Positions 7,897 to 16,379 of a DNA stretch of 45,979 nucleotides are shown here, one piece after another. A program made the translations under genes and the position numbers. Positions within the stretch are counted from its first letter, which is position 1. Every line of letters begins with the position of its first letter. The DNA comes from Acidimicrobiia bacterium (lineage in GTDB: Bacteria; Actinomycetota; Acidimicrobiia; Spongiisociales; UBA5794): contig JASJAX010000044.1 of NCBI GenBank assembly GCA_030066755.1, positions 1 to 45,979 of the forward strand. Direction: 5' to 3'. A model generated the notes under the pieces. The model was not told the DNA's origin and ran no database searches. It saw nothing but the letters and a program-made list of their open reading frames with translations.

Positions 7897-9069
7897 ATGC
7901 CTACCTATGAGGAGATGCTCACCTCTGCTCGGAACCGAGTCGCCGAGGTGACGCCGGCCGACGTCGTCCAGCGACTCGATCACGGCGTCGTCCTGCTCGA
8001 TGTCCGTGAGCCGGCGGAGTGGGAACTGGGCGCACTCCCCGGTGCGGTCAAGGTCCCCCGCGGCATTCTCGAGTACACCATCGGCAAACACGTCGCCGAT
8101 CCGTCGACACCGATCGTTGTGTACTGCGAGGGTGGCCATCGGTCCCTGCTCGCCGGCGCTGCCCTGCTGGACCTGGGTTACGAGCAGGTGACGTCGCTCG
8201 TTGGTGGTTTCACCCGCTGGAAGCAGGAAGGACACCCATATCGAGTGGCCGAGGGGCTCTCGAATGAGCAGCGTATGCGGTACAACCGGCATCTCATCCT
8301 CGAAGGAGTCGGCGAGGCCGGACAGCAGAGTCTGCTCGACGCCAAGGTTTTGCTCATCGGCGCCGGCGGCCTCGGATCGCCCGCAGCGTTGTATCTGGCG
8401 GCGGCCGGGGTCGGCACCCTTGGCATCATCGACCCGGACACGGTCGATGCCTCCAATCTGCAACGCCAGATCCTCCACGATGCGGACGGCGTCGGCCGAC
8501 CCAAGGTGGAATCGGCGCGTGCCCACCTCACGGCGCTCAACCCGGACGTGAAAGTCGAGCCGTACCTCGACCGACTCACCGCCGACAATGCCGTTGCGGT
8601 GATGTCCGGCTACGACGTCGTGATCGACGGGGCCGACAACTTTCCGACCCGGTACCTGGTGAACGATGCTTCCCTCCACCTCCGGGTCCCGGTAGTGCAT
8701 GGTTCGATTTTCCGCTTCGAAGGCCAAGCGACCGTGTTCACCCCCTATGTGGGCCCCTGCTACCGGTGCCTGTTCCCGGAGCCGCCGCCGCCCGAGCTCG
8801 CCCCGTCATGCGCCGAAGCCGGGGTGTTGGGTGTTCTCCCCGGCATCATCGGGTCGATCCAGGCCATGGAGGCGCTCAAGCTCGTCCTGGGAATCGGCGA
8901 ATCGCTGGCCGGGAAGCTGCTGACGTATGACGCGCTCGACCAATCGTTCCGTACGCTCCGTTTCGATCGTGATCCATCGTGTCCGGCCTGCGCCGACGAG
9001 TCCCGGCCGCCCAAACTCGTCGACTACGGCCCAAGCTGCGCGTCCGCAGGGACCGTGACGCGGGATTGA
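7897..9069 (+). CDS. rhodanese-ThiF/MoeB fusion (sulfur-carrier adenylyltransferase)
   Basis: Cytoplasmic protein of 390 residues. Residues about 15-115 are a rhodanese domain with VLLDVREPAEWELG and active-site Cys77 in the loop CEGGHRS (base 8125), able to carry a persulfide. Residues about 125-370 are an E1-like ThiF/MoeB domain: nucleotide loop GAGGLGSPAALYLA, then NLQRQILH and IDGADNFPTRY, and zinc cysteine pairs CYRC and CPAC. It would adenylate the C-terminus of a ThiS/MoaD-like carrier and hand sulfur to it, serving thiamine, molybdopterin or cysteine synthesis. The domain order is the reverse of MoeZ, where rhodanese is C-terminal. A purine-rich stretch upstream (GGGGAAGGGG) serves as ribosome site. 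Confidence 0.9.
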   Translation: MPTYEEMLTSARNRVAEVTPADVVQRLDHGVVLLDVREPAEWELGALPGAVKVPRGILEYTIGKHVADPSTPIVVYCEGGHRSLLAGAALLDLGYEQVTSLVGGFTRWKQEGHPYRVAEGLSNEQRMRYNRHLILEGVGEAGQQSLLDAKVLLIGAGGLGSPAALYLAAAGVGTLGIIDPDTVDASNLQRQILHDADGVGRPKVESARAHLTALNPDVKVEPYLDRLTADNAVAVMSGYDVVIDGADNFPTRYLVNDASLHLRVPVVHGSIFRFEGQATVFTPYVGPCYRCLFPEPPPPELAPSCAEAGVLGVLPGIIGSIQAMEALKLVLGIGESLAGKLLTYDALDQSFRTLRFDRDPSCPACADESRPPKLVDYGPSCASAGTVTRD

Positions 9070-9424
9070 TGCTGGGTCAGTCGCCAGTTGCCAGTCGTCA
9101 GTCGTCAGTCGTCAGTCGTCAGTCGTCAGTCGCACGTTGAGCGACGAGTGCTGATCCCCCCTACCCCCGGCCTCACGGCCGGCGGTACCTTCCCCTCTCC
9201 GGGGGACTGTTCGGAAGCGGCCTCCGGCCGCAGTACCGAGTACGAAGTACTGAGTGCAGAGACCAGAGGCGCCTACCGCCGCCCTCCGGGGGGACTGTTC
9301 AGTACTCGCTACTCGCTACTCGCTACTCAGTACTTGTCCACAAACCCCAGCTCAACGGCGTGGGCGTGCTAACTTGCCGTCCGGGTCAAGGGCGGAGATG
9401 GACGCACGTAGGAGCGGCATCTCC
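9070..9424. repeat. composite intergenic repeat region
   Basis: No gene seen. It begins with eight consecutive 7-base units of the form CAGTYGY (9078-9133; five are exactly CAGTCGT). Two copies of TCCGGGGG(G)ACTGTTC follow at 9198-9212 and 9285-9300, each preceded by a similar GGCGGTACC/GCGCCTACC block, so a unit of about 30 bases is repeated roughly 87 bases apart. AGTACTGAG occurs at 9246-9254. Three TACTCGC units plus two variants occupy 9303-9337, ending in CTCAGTACT (9326-9334). An open frame passes through part of this stretch into the next gene but translates repeats only. Confidence 0.7.
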
Positions 9425-12334
9425 ATGGCAAACCTCGTTTCTCGCCGCAGGGCGTCGCTTGCGCTGCTCGCACTCGCGCTGGTCTTCCCCGTCATCACGC
9501 TCGCACCGGCGGCGATCAACCCGGCCCGCGCCGCCGAGGCCGAGTTCACGTTCGAAGGTGGAGGATGGGGTCACGGTGTCGGTCTCAGCCAGTACGGGGC
9601 CTACGGAATGGCGCTGACCGACGGCGCCGACGCCGAGACGATCCTCGAGCACTACTTCACGGGGGTCTCACTCAAACGGCTCGGGACCGACATCCCTGCG
9701 GCCGCTCCGCTCTGGGTCAACATCCTGAATCGGGCCTCAGAGGCACTGCTGCGGCCCACGGCGATCACCGGCGACGGCGTTGGATTCGTAGTCAGACACA
9801 ACGACGTACAGTTCCCCGCTCGACCTGGCGACGCAATCGCAATCGAGGTCGTCGGCAACAACGGCGAGGATCCGATCTGTCGGCTTCGCATCGCCGACGC
9901 CGTCAGCGACGGTCCTTGCTTCGCAGACATCACATGGGACGGGACCGACGCCGACCCCACGAGTCGCCTCACCATCGAGAACGTTGCCGCCAATCCCGGC
10001 GATCCCACGGTCATGTGTACCAACTCCGACTGGAACACCATCCCAACGACGTTCCGGCCGTGCTCCTACGACCACGGCGTGATGCACCTTCGCCCGGCCG
10101 ACAGCGAGCGCTTCCATCTGGTGCTCGAGGTGGACATCGACGACTACGTCGAAGGTATCTCCGAGATGCCGTACTTCTGGGGTGACCCGGCAGGTGGCCC
10201 CAACGGCGCCGCAGCTCTCGAAGCTCAGGCGATCGCGTCGCGTTCCTATGCCGTTTCCCGACAGATCGCCAGAGGCAATCCGGAGGACCGGCCGTGCTGG
10301 TGCGACGTTGTCGACACCTCAGCCGACCAACGCTTCGTCGGCTGGGGTCACACTGGAATCGGGTACGAGGCATGGGTCGACGCCGTCGAGCGAAGCGCAG
10401 GAGTCGTCCTCACGCACCCGAGCGTCGGTTCGGGAAGCCGACCGATCACGGCGTACTACGGGTCGTCGTCCTACGGCGTGACCGAATCGGGGTTGGACGG
10501 CTTTGCACGAGACACGGCCTACCTCCAGAGCGTCGACGATCAATGGGCCAACGACCCTGCCGTGCGCAACCCCTACTCCACCTGGTCTCGGACACTCACC
10601 GGATCGCAGATCGCCGAGGCTCTCGGCATCAACGAGCGCATCACGTCGGCCACGGTGACTGCGTGCGGTGATTCCGGGGCGGCATTGCAGGTTCGCTTCC
10701 GTGACGCCGCAGGCACCGAACACTTCCGAGCCACCCGCGACCTGCGTACCGAGCTCGGGCTGCGATCACCTCAAATCACGGCCATCAACGACCGTCCGGC
10801 CTGCCGACCCGAAGAGACGCCGACACCGGCCCTCGTTGCGCTCGGGATCCGCCTCGACGACAACGCGACCGGCGACAGCGTCGGCAACAACGACGGCATT
10901 GCGCAATGCGGCGAAACCATCGAGCTCTTCACTGGGATCGGCAACACCGGAACCGCGACCCGCAGCGGGTTCACTGCCACGGCCATGACCGAGGATCCCT
11001 ACCTGTCCATCCTGCACAACACCACGTCGTCTGTCGCGGCAATCGGACCGGGAGGAGAGGCCGAGAACAGCAACGACTGGGACATCACGATCGACGAGAA
11101 CACACCGGCCGGCCACTCCGCCGGGATCGAGATCGACGTCCCGCTGCCGTCCGGTGGCACGATGCGTCTCGGTTACACCATCGAAGTCGACTGCGAAGGT
11201 GGAGCCGAGAGCGCCCCGATCGCAAGCACCGGGTTCACCGTCGACGACGGAGTTCGCGGCGACAGTGTCGGCAACAACGACGGCAATGCACAGTGCGGCG
11301 AGACCATTGAGCTCTATGTTGCGCTCCAGAATCTGACCGATTCGCCGCTCCTCGACGTGTCCGCAGACATTGTGAGCCTCGACCCGGCCTTCGAGGTCCT
11401 CTACAACACGTCATCGACCTACCCGGACATCGGGGTGGGAACGGCAGCCGAGAATCAGAACGATTGGGACCTCGTCGTCGCATCGGACACTCCCGACGGG
11501 TATCTCGCCGTCGTCGAGCTGAACGTGACGGCTGCCGGCGTAGCCACACCGATATCCGTCGAGATCCCCGTCACCTGTGCGTTGCGCGGACCCCAGGTCG
11601 CTTTCACAGGCGTTGCGCGAATCGACGACGGCCCGACCGGCGACTCGGTCGGCAACAACGACGGCATCGCGCAATGTGGCGAAACCATCGAGCTCGGACT
11701 GGAGCTGACCAACCTCGGGGACACGCCGCTCACGGGTATCGTCGCCACGTTCATCATCCAGGACCCGGTGCTCACCGTCCTGCACAACGTGAAGTCCGAG
11801 TATCCGGACTTGGAGCCGGGTGCCGTGGCCTTCAACAGCAACGACTGGGATCTCGCGATCGGACCCCTGACGGGAGACGAACCCGTCGTGTATCGCGTGA
11901 AGATCCGCCACGACGGCGGCTCGGAGACGTGGAGCTCGCAGCTCTCCGTCACGTGTGGAGACCCGTCGCCGTTGGCGGCGACGTCGGTCACCATCGACGA
12001 TGGCGTTTTCGGTGACAGTGTCGGCAACAACGATCGTAAGGCCCAGTGTGGTGAGCTCATCGAGCTGTACGTCGAGCTGCGCAACGGCTCTGGACGAGAC
12101 CTCGCCGAGTTCAATGCGAGGCTCAGCGAGGACGACCCGCACCTCGACATCCTCTACAACGTCGACTCACCCTACGGACCGATCCCCAACGGCTCGTCCG
12201 GGGAGAATCGCAACGATTGGGACATCCAGCTGAGTGATGGTTTTCCCGATCGACACATCGCCGTGGTGACGGTCACCATCGACGTTCTCGGCATCTCGAT
12301 CGATGTCCCGCTCACGCTGCGATGCAAGTCGTGA
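9425..12334 (+). CDS. secreted SpoIID-domain protein with four Cys-paired repeats
   Basis: Protein of 969 residues with a signal peptide (MANLVSRRRASLALLALALV..., cleavage near residue 37). The start at 9425 is chosen because AGGAG lies 10 bases upstream and the signal peptide begins there. Residues about 40-400 resemble SpoIID/LytB: GGGWGHGVGLSQYGAYGMA early, then YVEGISEMP with candidate catalytic Glu247 (base 10163) and ALEAQAIASRSYAVS. SpoIID cleaves denuded glycan strands of peptidoglycan. From about residue 470 four repeats of 124-129 residues follow, each with GDSVGNND (residues 483, 612, 739, 863), QCGE, N-DWD and a closing Cys. They look like CARDB/Ig-like modules with an Asp/Asn-rich loop that may bind calcium. 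No wall anchor is visible. Confidence 0.85.
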   Translation: MANLVSRRRASLALLALALVFPVITLAPAAINPARAAEAEFTFEGGGWGHGVGLSQYGAYGMALTDGADAETILEHYFTGVSLKRLGTDIPAAAPLWVNILNRASEALLRPTAITGDGVGFVVRHNDVQFPARPGDAIAIEVVGNNGEDPICRLRIADAVSDGPCFADITWDGTDADPTSRLTIENVAANPGDPTVMCTNSDWNTIPTTFRPCSYDHGVMHLRPADSERFHLVLEVDIDDYVEGISEMPYFWGDPAGGPNGAAALEAQAIASRSYAVSRQIARGNPEDRPCWCDVVDTSADQRFVGWGHTGIGYEAWVDAVERSAGVVLTHPSVGSGSRPITAYYGSSSYGVTESGLDGFARDTAYLQSVDDQWANDPAVRNPYSTWSRTLTGSQIAEALGINERITSATVTACGDSGAALQVRFRDAAGTEHFRATRDLRTELGLRSPQITAINDRPACRPEETPTPALVALGIRLDDNATGDSVGNNDGIAQCGETIELFTGIGNTGTATRSGFTATAMTEDPYLSILHNTTSSVAAIGPGGEAENSNDWDITIDENTPAGHSAGIEIDVPLPSGGTMRLGYTIEVDCEGGAESAPIASTGFTVDDGVRGDSVGNNDGNAQCGETIELYVALQNLTDSPLLDVSADIVSLDPAFEVLYNTSSTYPDIGVGTAAENQNDWDLVVASDTPDGYLAVVELNVTAAGVATPISVEIPVTCALRGPQVAFTGVARIDDGPTGDSVGNNDGIAQCGETIELGLELTNLGDTPLTGIVATFIIQDPVLTVLHNVKSEYPDLEPGAVAFNSNDWDLAIGPLTGDEPVVYRVKIRHDGGSETWSSQLSVTCGDPSPLAATSVTIDDGVFGDSVGNNDRKAQCGELIELYVELRNGSGRDLAEFNARLSEDDPHLDILYNVDSPYGPIPNGSSGENRNDWDIQLSDGFPDRHIAVVTVTIDVLGISIDVPLTLRCKS

Positions 12335-12376
12335 TCTGAGCAGCGGATCGCCCCTCGGTACGAGATCCAAGAGCGA

Positions 12377-13033
12377 TCAGATAGCGAAGAAGCACCGTCC
12401 GGGGTGGCCGTAACGCTCAACCGGTTCCGGTGAGGTCGCAGCCTGAACCGTCGTCGGCTTCGGCGGCTGCGGCTTGGGCTTCGGGGCCGGCGGCTTGACT
12501 GCAGGTGGCTCCTCGGCAGGTGGCTCCTCGGCTGGAGGCTGAACGGCAGGCGGTTCTTCGGCAGGCGGCTCTTCGGCCGGTGGACTCACGAGACCCTCGG
12601 GACCCCGCATGAAGACCACCGTGACCCAGATCTTCGTGTCGGACTCCCGAACCACTCCGACACCCACATAGTTGTAGTTCCCGAGGATGTTCTTGCGATG
12701 CCCAGGGGACTCCATGAATGCCGTATGCAACCGGGCGACGTCGGGCCCGACCCCGACGTTCTCGGCGAGTGCGCTCCAGCCGGAGGTCACGCTCCCGAGG
12801 TTGGGGTTGTGATAGAGATCACTCGCCGCCTTCATCGCCGCCGAATGCGCTTCGGCGTCGTCGGCGAGGTCCCAGTACACCTCGAGCGGAGCGAGCCCGT
12901 TGGCCGAGCGGGTTGCGTTGATCTTGCTGACGAAGGCGTCCTCGGGTGCGGCGAGTGCCGGAGCAGCCGCTACTCCGAGCGTGAATGTGGCGATCGAGAG
13001 AACGATGCTGAGGAGGCGGATAGTGCGACGCAT
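12377..13033 (-). CDS. secreted CAP-domain (SCP/PR-1-like) protein with Pro-rich tail
   Basis: Protein of 218 residues with a signal peptide ending in PALA-AP near residue 28. Residues about 30-145 form a bacterial CAP domain like YkwD: INATRSANGLAPLEV, HSAAMKAASDLYHN with the family histidine, AENVG, and FMESPGHRKNILG with the second histidine. The tail is a Pro/Glu-rich repeat (PPAEEPPAEEPPAVQ type), probably a flexible wall-spanning stalk, and ends with a short segment containing one Cys. Molecular function of bacterial CAP proteins is poorly known. It is convergent with the SpoIID-domain gene, both being exported envelope proteins. Confidence 0.9.
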   Translation of the reverse strand: MRRTIRLLSIVLSIATFTLGVAAAPALAAPEDAFVSKINATRSANGLAPLEVYWDLADDAEAHSAAMKAASDLYHNPNLGSVTSGWSALAENVGVGPDVARLHTAFMESPGHRKNILGNYNYVGVGVVRESDTKIWVTVVFMRGPEGLVSPPAEEPPAEEPPAVQPPAEEPPAEEPPAVKPPAPKPKPQPPKPTTVQAATSPEPVERYGHPGRCFFAI

Positions 13034-13370
13034 GCGCGGTGGTCCTGGTCCTGAATCTCGACACTGTGGTTCGTCTGCCCTACCGCAGAACGAACACAGT
13101 GAGTATCGGGTCGACCACAGAGCGTCTTGAGGAAAGCGCGGCTTAAGAGAGGGTCAATAGGCAGCAAGCAGACACCAGCCACCAGCCACCAGCCACCAGC
13201 CGCGAGCCGCCAGCGACGAGTTACCGCATCACGTCACTGCACAGCAACCAACTGGTAGCTGGAAGCGAGCGCAGCGAGCGATCTGGCGGCTAGGAGCGAG
13301 GGTCAGCGAGCGACTCAGTACTTCCTTTCGCCCCTTTGTCTGGGGGGCGCCCGCGACCTAACGTCGGCCC
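13034..13370. repeat. intergenic region with heptamer repeats and inverted repeat
   Basis: No gene seen in 337 bases. Six 7-base units of CAGCCAC type run from 13176 to 13217 (three exact, then CAGCCGC, GAGCCGC, CAGCGAC). Next comes a stretch rich in GAGCGAGC-like words (13264-13312), then the shared 9-mer CTCAGTACT at 13314-13322. The promoter of the CAP-domain gene should lie in the part next to 13034, but no clear -35/-10 pair was found. Confidence 0.6.
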
Positions 13371-13604
13371 ATGGCAACGGACCCACGTTGGATCATCACG
13401 CTGCGGGTACTCGCCGTGATCGCAATCGTTTCACTCGGTGCCGTCATCACGGTCCGGCTTCTCACGTCGGACGCATCGACGACGGGAAAGATCGTCGGCA
13501 CCGTCGGTGTCGCCGCGATCATGGGCGGTGGAGCGATTCGGATTTGGCTCGCCTCGCGCCCCTACGGACTCGGGGCGTGGGACCAGCGCAAACAGTCCGG
13601 CTGA
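13371..13604 (+). CDS. small membrane protein, 77 residues
   Basis: Family not recognised. Two predicted membrane segments are visible: residues about 7-30 (WIITLRVLAVIAIVSLGAVI) and 41-60 (VGTVGVAAIMGGGAIRIWLA), with a short polar loop between and a basic C-terminus. Codon use is like the neighbours. It ends two bases before the stop of the convergent aminopeptidase gene, which marks the true end of both. Single-gene unit behind a repeat-rich spacer. Confidence 0.65.
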   Translation: MATDPRWIITLRVLAVIAIVSLGAVITVRLLTSDASTTGKIVGTVGVAAIMGGGAIRIWLASRPYGLGAWDQRKQSG

Positions 13605-13606
13605 CG

Positions 13607-15043
13607 TCAGTCGGCGTATCCGGCAGCAAGCTCGACCAGCGTACGAACGCCGAAGCCCGTGCCACCCTTTGCGATGTAGTGCTCTGCCTTGCCGCTGCGA
13701 GCCGGTCCGGCAATGTCGAGGTGAGCCCACGGCCCGTCCCCGACGAACTCGGCGAGCAGCAGCGCTGCCGAGATCGCTCCGCCGTAGCGCTCGCCCGTGT
13801 TCTTCATATCGGCGATGTCCGAATCGATGAACGACCGGTATTCACGCTCCAGCGGCATCCGCCAGACCATCTCGCCGCTGCGCTGCGCGGCGTTGTCGAT
13901 CGCGGCTGCCGCCCCATCGTCGTTCGCCCACACACCGGCGATCTTGGGGCCGAGCGCTACCGCACATGCGCCCGTCAGCGTGGCGATGTCGACGATGAGA
14001 TCCGGCTCCTCTTCGACTGCGAGCGAAAGGCCATCGGCCAAAACAAGCCGGCCTTCGGCATCCGTGTTGAGCACCTCGATCGTCTTGCCGTTGCGTGCGG
14101 TGAGCACGTCTCCTGGTCGCTGCGCCGCCCCGCCGGTCATGTTCTCCGTCAACGGCGTGATGCCGGTCACGTTCACCGTGAGCCCGAGCGACGCGATCGT
14201 GTCGACTGCGGCAAGGACGGCCGCAGCTCCCGACATGTCGGTCTTCATGGTCTCCATGCCCGATGCGGTCTTGAGAGACAGGCCACCGCTGTCGAACACG
14301 ATGCCCTTCCCCACCAGAGCGATCGATCGAGTTGCTCCCTCCGGCCGGTACTTCAGCACGACCATTCGGCCCGGGTGCTCGGAGCCGAGGTTGACGGCCT
14401 TCAGCCCGCCAAAGCCTTCTTCGTCGAACTCCGACTCGTCGTAGATCCGGATGTCGATGTCGTGACGGTCGGCGATCTCCGAGGCAAGCGCAGCCATCGT
14501 CGTCGGCGGCTTCGCTACCGCAGGCTCGTTGACGAGGTCGCGGGCCAACGCAACTCCGGCGGCTACGGTCGCCCCACGCGCGGCCTCGGCCAAGGCCGCC
14601 TCGTCCGCGCCGGCAAGGACCAGCGCTTCGGTGAGCGACGGCTTGGGCTCGCTGCGGTACTTGTCGAAGCTGTACTGGCCGAGGGAGAACCCAAAGGCCA
14701 CGAACTCCGCGGCACCGTCGAGTTCGATCTGATGCAGGGTCGTGACGACGGTGGCGTCGCGCCTGGTTGCCCTCCCGGCGGCACCTGAAGCTCGCCGCAG
14801 AGTCTCCGCATCGACCTGATCCCCGAGCCCGACGAACATGACACGATCGAACCCGGAATCGCCACCCGGTACAGCCATGATGGAGTTCGCCTTGCCGGTG
14901 AACTCGCGCGACTCGAAGTAGGGCTCGATCCAGTCCCCCAGGTTGGCGGCGGCATCGGCACCGCCGGGCCCATAGGTGGTGTCGGCCATCACCGGCACCA
15001 CCAGCACCGAGCCGGTTGCGCCGTCACCTCCAACGATCTCCAT
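13607..15043 (-). CDS. pepA: leucyl aminopeptidase, M17 family
   Basis: Cytosolic di-metal aminopeptidase of 478 residues that removes N-terminal residues from peptides. The catalytic half shows LVGKGIVFDSGGLSLK (metal-binding Lys and Asp), MKTDMSGAA and the family signature NTDAEGRLVLADGL. The start at 15043 (MEIVGGDG) is chosen because AAGGAGG lies 6 bases upstream; an in-frame codon at 15076 would run into the preceding gene. The gene follows the cobalamin adenosyltransferase, whose stop ends 2 bases before this start, so they are co-transcribed. Normal length for the family. Confidence 0.94.
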   Translation of the reverse strand: MEIVGGDGATGSVLVVPVMADTTYGPGGADAAANLGDWIEPYFESREFTGKANSIMAVPGGDSGFDRVMFVGLGDQVDAETLRRASGAAGRATRRDATVVTTLHQIELDGAAEFVAFGFSLGQYSFDKYRSEPKPSLTEALVLAGADEAALAEAARGATVAAGVALARDLVNEPAVAKPPTTMAALASEIADRHDIDIRIYDESEFDEEGFGGLKAVNLGSEHPGRMVVLKYRPEGATRSIALVGKGIVFDSGGLSLKTASGMETMKTDMSGAAAVLAAVDTIASLGLTVNVTGITPLTENMTGGAAQRPGDVLTARNGKTIEVLNTDAEGRLVLADGLSLAVEEEPDLIVDIATLTGACAVALGPKIAGVWANDDGAAAAIDNAAQRSGEMVWRMPLEREYRSFIDSDIADMKNTGERYGGAISAALLLAEFVGDGPWAHLDIAGPARSGKAEHYIAKGGTGFGVRTLVELAAGYAD

Positions 15044-15045
15044 GT

Positions 15046-15597
15046 TCAGTCCTCCTTGGTCCGGCTCGGCGTCCACTCGCTCTCCGCGGCCCGAGCCAGC
15101 ATGTACAGATAGTCGGCAAGTCGATTCAGGTAGCGGACGACCTCACTGCCGTCGAGCCCACCCTCGGCCGCATAGGCAACGGCGCGCCGCTCCGCCCGGC
15201 GGACGACGGTACGGGCGACATCGAGGGACGCCGCGAGTTCGTTGCCACCAGGGACGATGAACTCCGTCGGCATGCCGACCTCGTCGACAACCCGGTCGAT
15301 CGCTCCCTCGAGCGACTCGACCATGTCGGCGGTGGTGCGGCTCGTCCCATCGACCAGCTGGTCACGCCGATCGGGGGCCGTTGCGAGCTCGGCGGCAACG
15401 ACGAACAACTCGCGTTGCACTCGCAGGATCTCGGCAGCCATCGATTCCTCGGTGCAGGAGGCTCGAGCCAGGCCGAGGAGCGAGACGGCTTCATCCACCG
15501 TCCCGTACGCCTCAGGACCCAGGTCGGCCTTGGAGACGCGGCCACCGTAGAACAAGCCGGTGGTTCCGTCGTCACCCTTCTTGGTGTAAATGCGCAT
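15046..15597 (-). CDS. cob(I)alamin adenosyltransferase, PduO type
   Basis: Protein of 183 residues that moves the adenosyl group of ATP to cob(I)alamin to make coenzyme B12. It begins MRIYTKKGDDGTTGLFYGGR, the ATP-binding N-terminus typical of PduO/MMAB enzymes, and later has VPGGNELAASLDVARTVVRRAER and YLNRLADYLYMLAR (conserved blocks, quoted in part). The start at 15597 is fixed by this N-terminus; the frame continues upstream without family-like sequence. Coenzyme B12 is needed by the acyl-CoA mutase encoded at 42514 in this window. It directly precedes pepA, and a membrane protein gene lies upstream. Confidence 0.92.
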   Translation of the reverse strand: MRIYTKKGDDGTTGLFYGGRVSKADLGPEAYGTVDEAVSLLGLARASCTEESMAAEILRVQRELFVVAAELATAPDRRDQLVDGTSRTTADMVESLEGAIDRVVDEVGMPTEFIVPGGNELAASLDVARTVVRRAERRAVAYAAEGGLDGSEVVRYLNRLADYLYMLARAAESEWTPSRTKED

Positions 15598-15652
15598 ACG
15601 GCGCCTCACGATAGAGGGTCTCGCGCATACACCAGGATCTTCCGGGCGACCG

Positions 15653-16345
15653 CTACCCAGTCCCAGAGGTCGCCAAGAGCCGCCCGAGGACGACCACCCC
15701 AAATGACGTCAAGACTGCGAGATAGCTCAGTCCGGTCGCCGCCATCACACCCGTGTAGTTGGGCTCCTGCAACGCGTACCAAACGGCGATCACCAGCAGG
15801 AAGGAGAACAAGGCCAGCGCAATGAACGCCCATCCGAGCACGGCGTCGGTCGGGACCCAATCGAGCGCGCCCTGGACGACTGCCCACAGGAAGTCACCGA
15901 GAAGCCCTGCGCCCGCCGCGAGGTCGAGTCGTTGGAGCGCCCAGCGGGGGAGGCGCGGATCAACGAGGTACCAATGGCCGAGCATCATCTCGGTGGTGAT
16001 CGCACCGAGGAAGACCGTGCCGGTGACCGCCGGCAAGAAGGCCGACCCGATGTCGGAGAAGGACCCGAGCGCAGCAACGAAGAGCACGACGGCCGACGTT
16101 CCGAAGAAGGCGGCCGCCAGCCGCTGATTGCGACCAACGATCATGGCCCCAATCGCCAGCGCCACACCGACGTACCCGGTCGGGTCTTCGGCAAACACGG
16201 CAACGCCGACACCGAACAACGCAACGGTGCCGCCGGTCAACCACGTGAAGCCGGGCCCGACGACTCGCCACCACGCAACCACAGCGCCGCCGCCGGCGAC
16301 TCCGGCAGTCCACATCGCCAGGACGGTCGCCGGACTCAAGTCCAC
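15653..16345 (-). CDS. uncharacterised multi-pass membrane protein
   Basis: Family not recognised. Protein of 230 residues with about seven hydrophobic segments, for example WLTGGTVALFGVGVAVF, VGVALAIGAMIVG, AFFGTSAVVLFVAALG and LGWAFIALALFSFLLVIAVW. A conserved-looking loop TTEMMLGHWYLVDPRLPRW sits mid-protein; its Glu, His and Trp might mark a functional site. The GTG at 16345 is preferred because GAGGGGG lies 6 bases upstream and it clears the transketolase stop by 34 bases; an ATG further in is possible. It lies between tkt and the adenosyltransferase gene in the same direction, so probably one transcript. Confidence 0.72.
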   Translation of the reverse strand: MDLSPATVLAMWTAGVAGGGAVVAWWRVVGPGFTWLTGGTVALFGVGVAVFAEDPTGYVGVALAIGAMIVGRNQRLAAAFFGTSAVVLFVAALGSFSDIGSAFLPAVTGTVFLGAITTEMMLGHWYLVDPRLPRWALQRLDLAAGAGLLGDFLWAVVQGALDWVPTDAVLGWAFIALALFSFLLVIAVWYALQEPNYTGVMAATGLSYLAVLTSFGVVVLGRLLATSGTG

Positions 16346-16379
16346 TACTTGCCCCCTCGAGACGCCGACGTCGCTGGAA

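Noticed and set aside
9254-9424. Longer start for the SpoIID-domain protein
   Set aside because: The added residues are translated intergenic repeats; a signal peptide and ribosome site begin at 9425.
13176-13217. CAGCCAC repeats as a CRISPR array
   Set aside because: Units are 7 bases with no spacers and no cas genes nearby.
13388-14788. 466-codon open frame on the plus strand over pepA
   Set aside because: Arg-rich translation typical of a shadow frame; it also overlaps the small membrane gene in a different frame.
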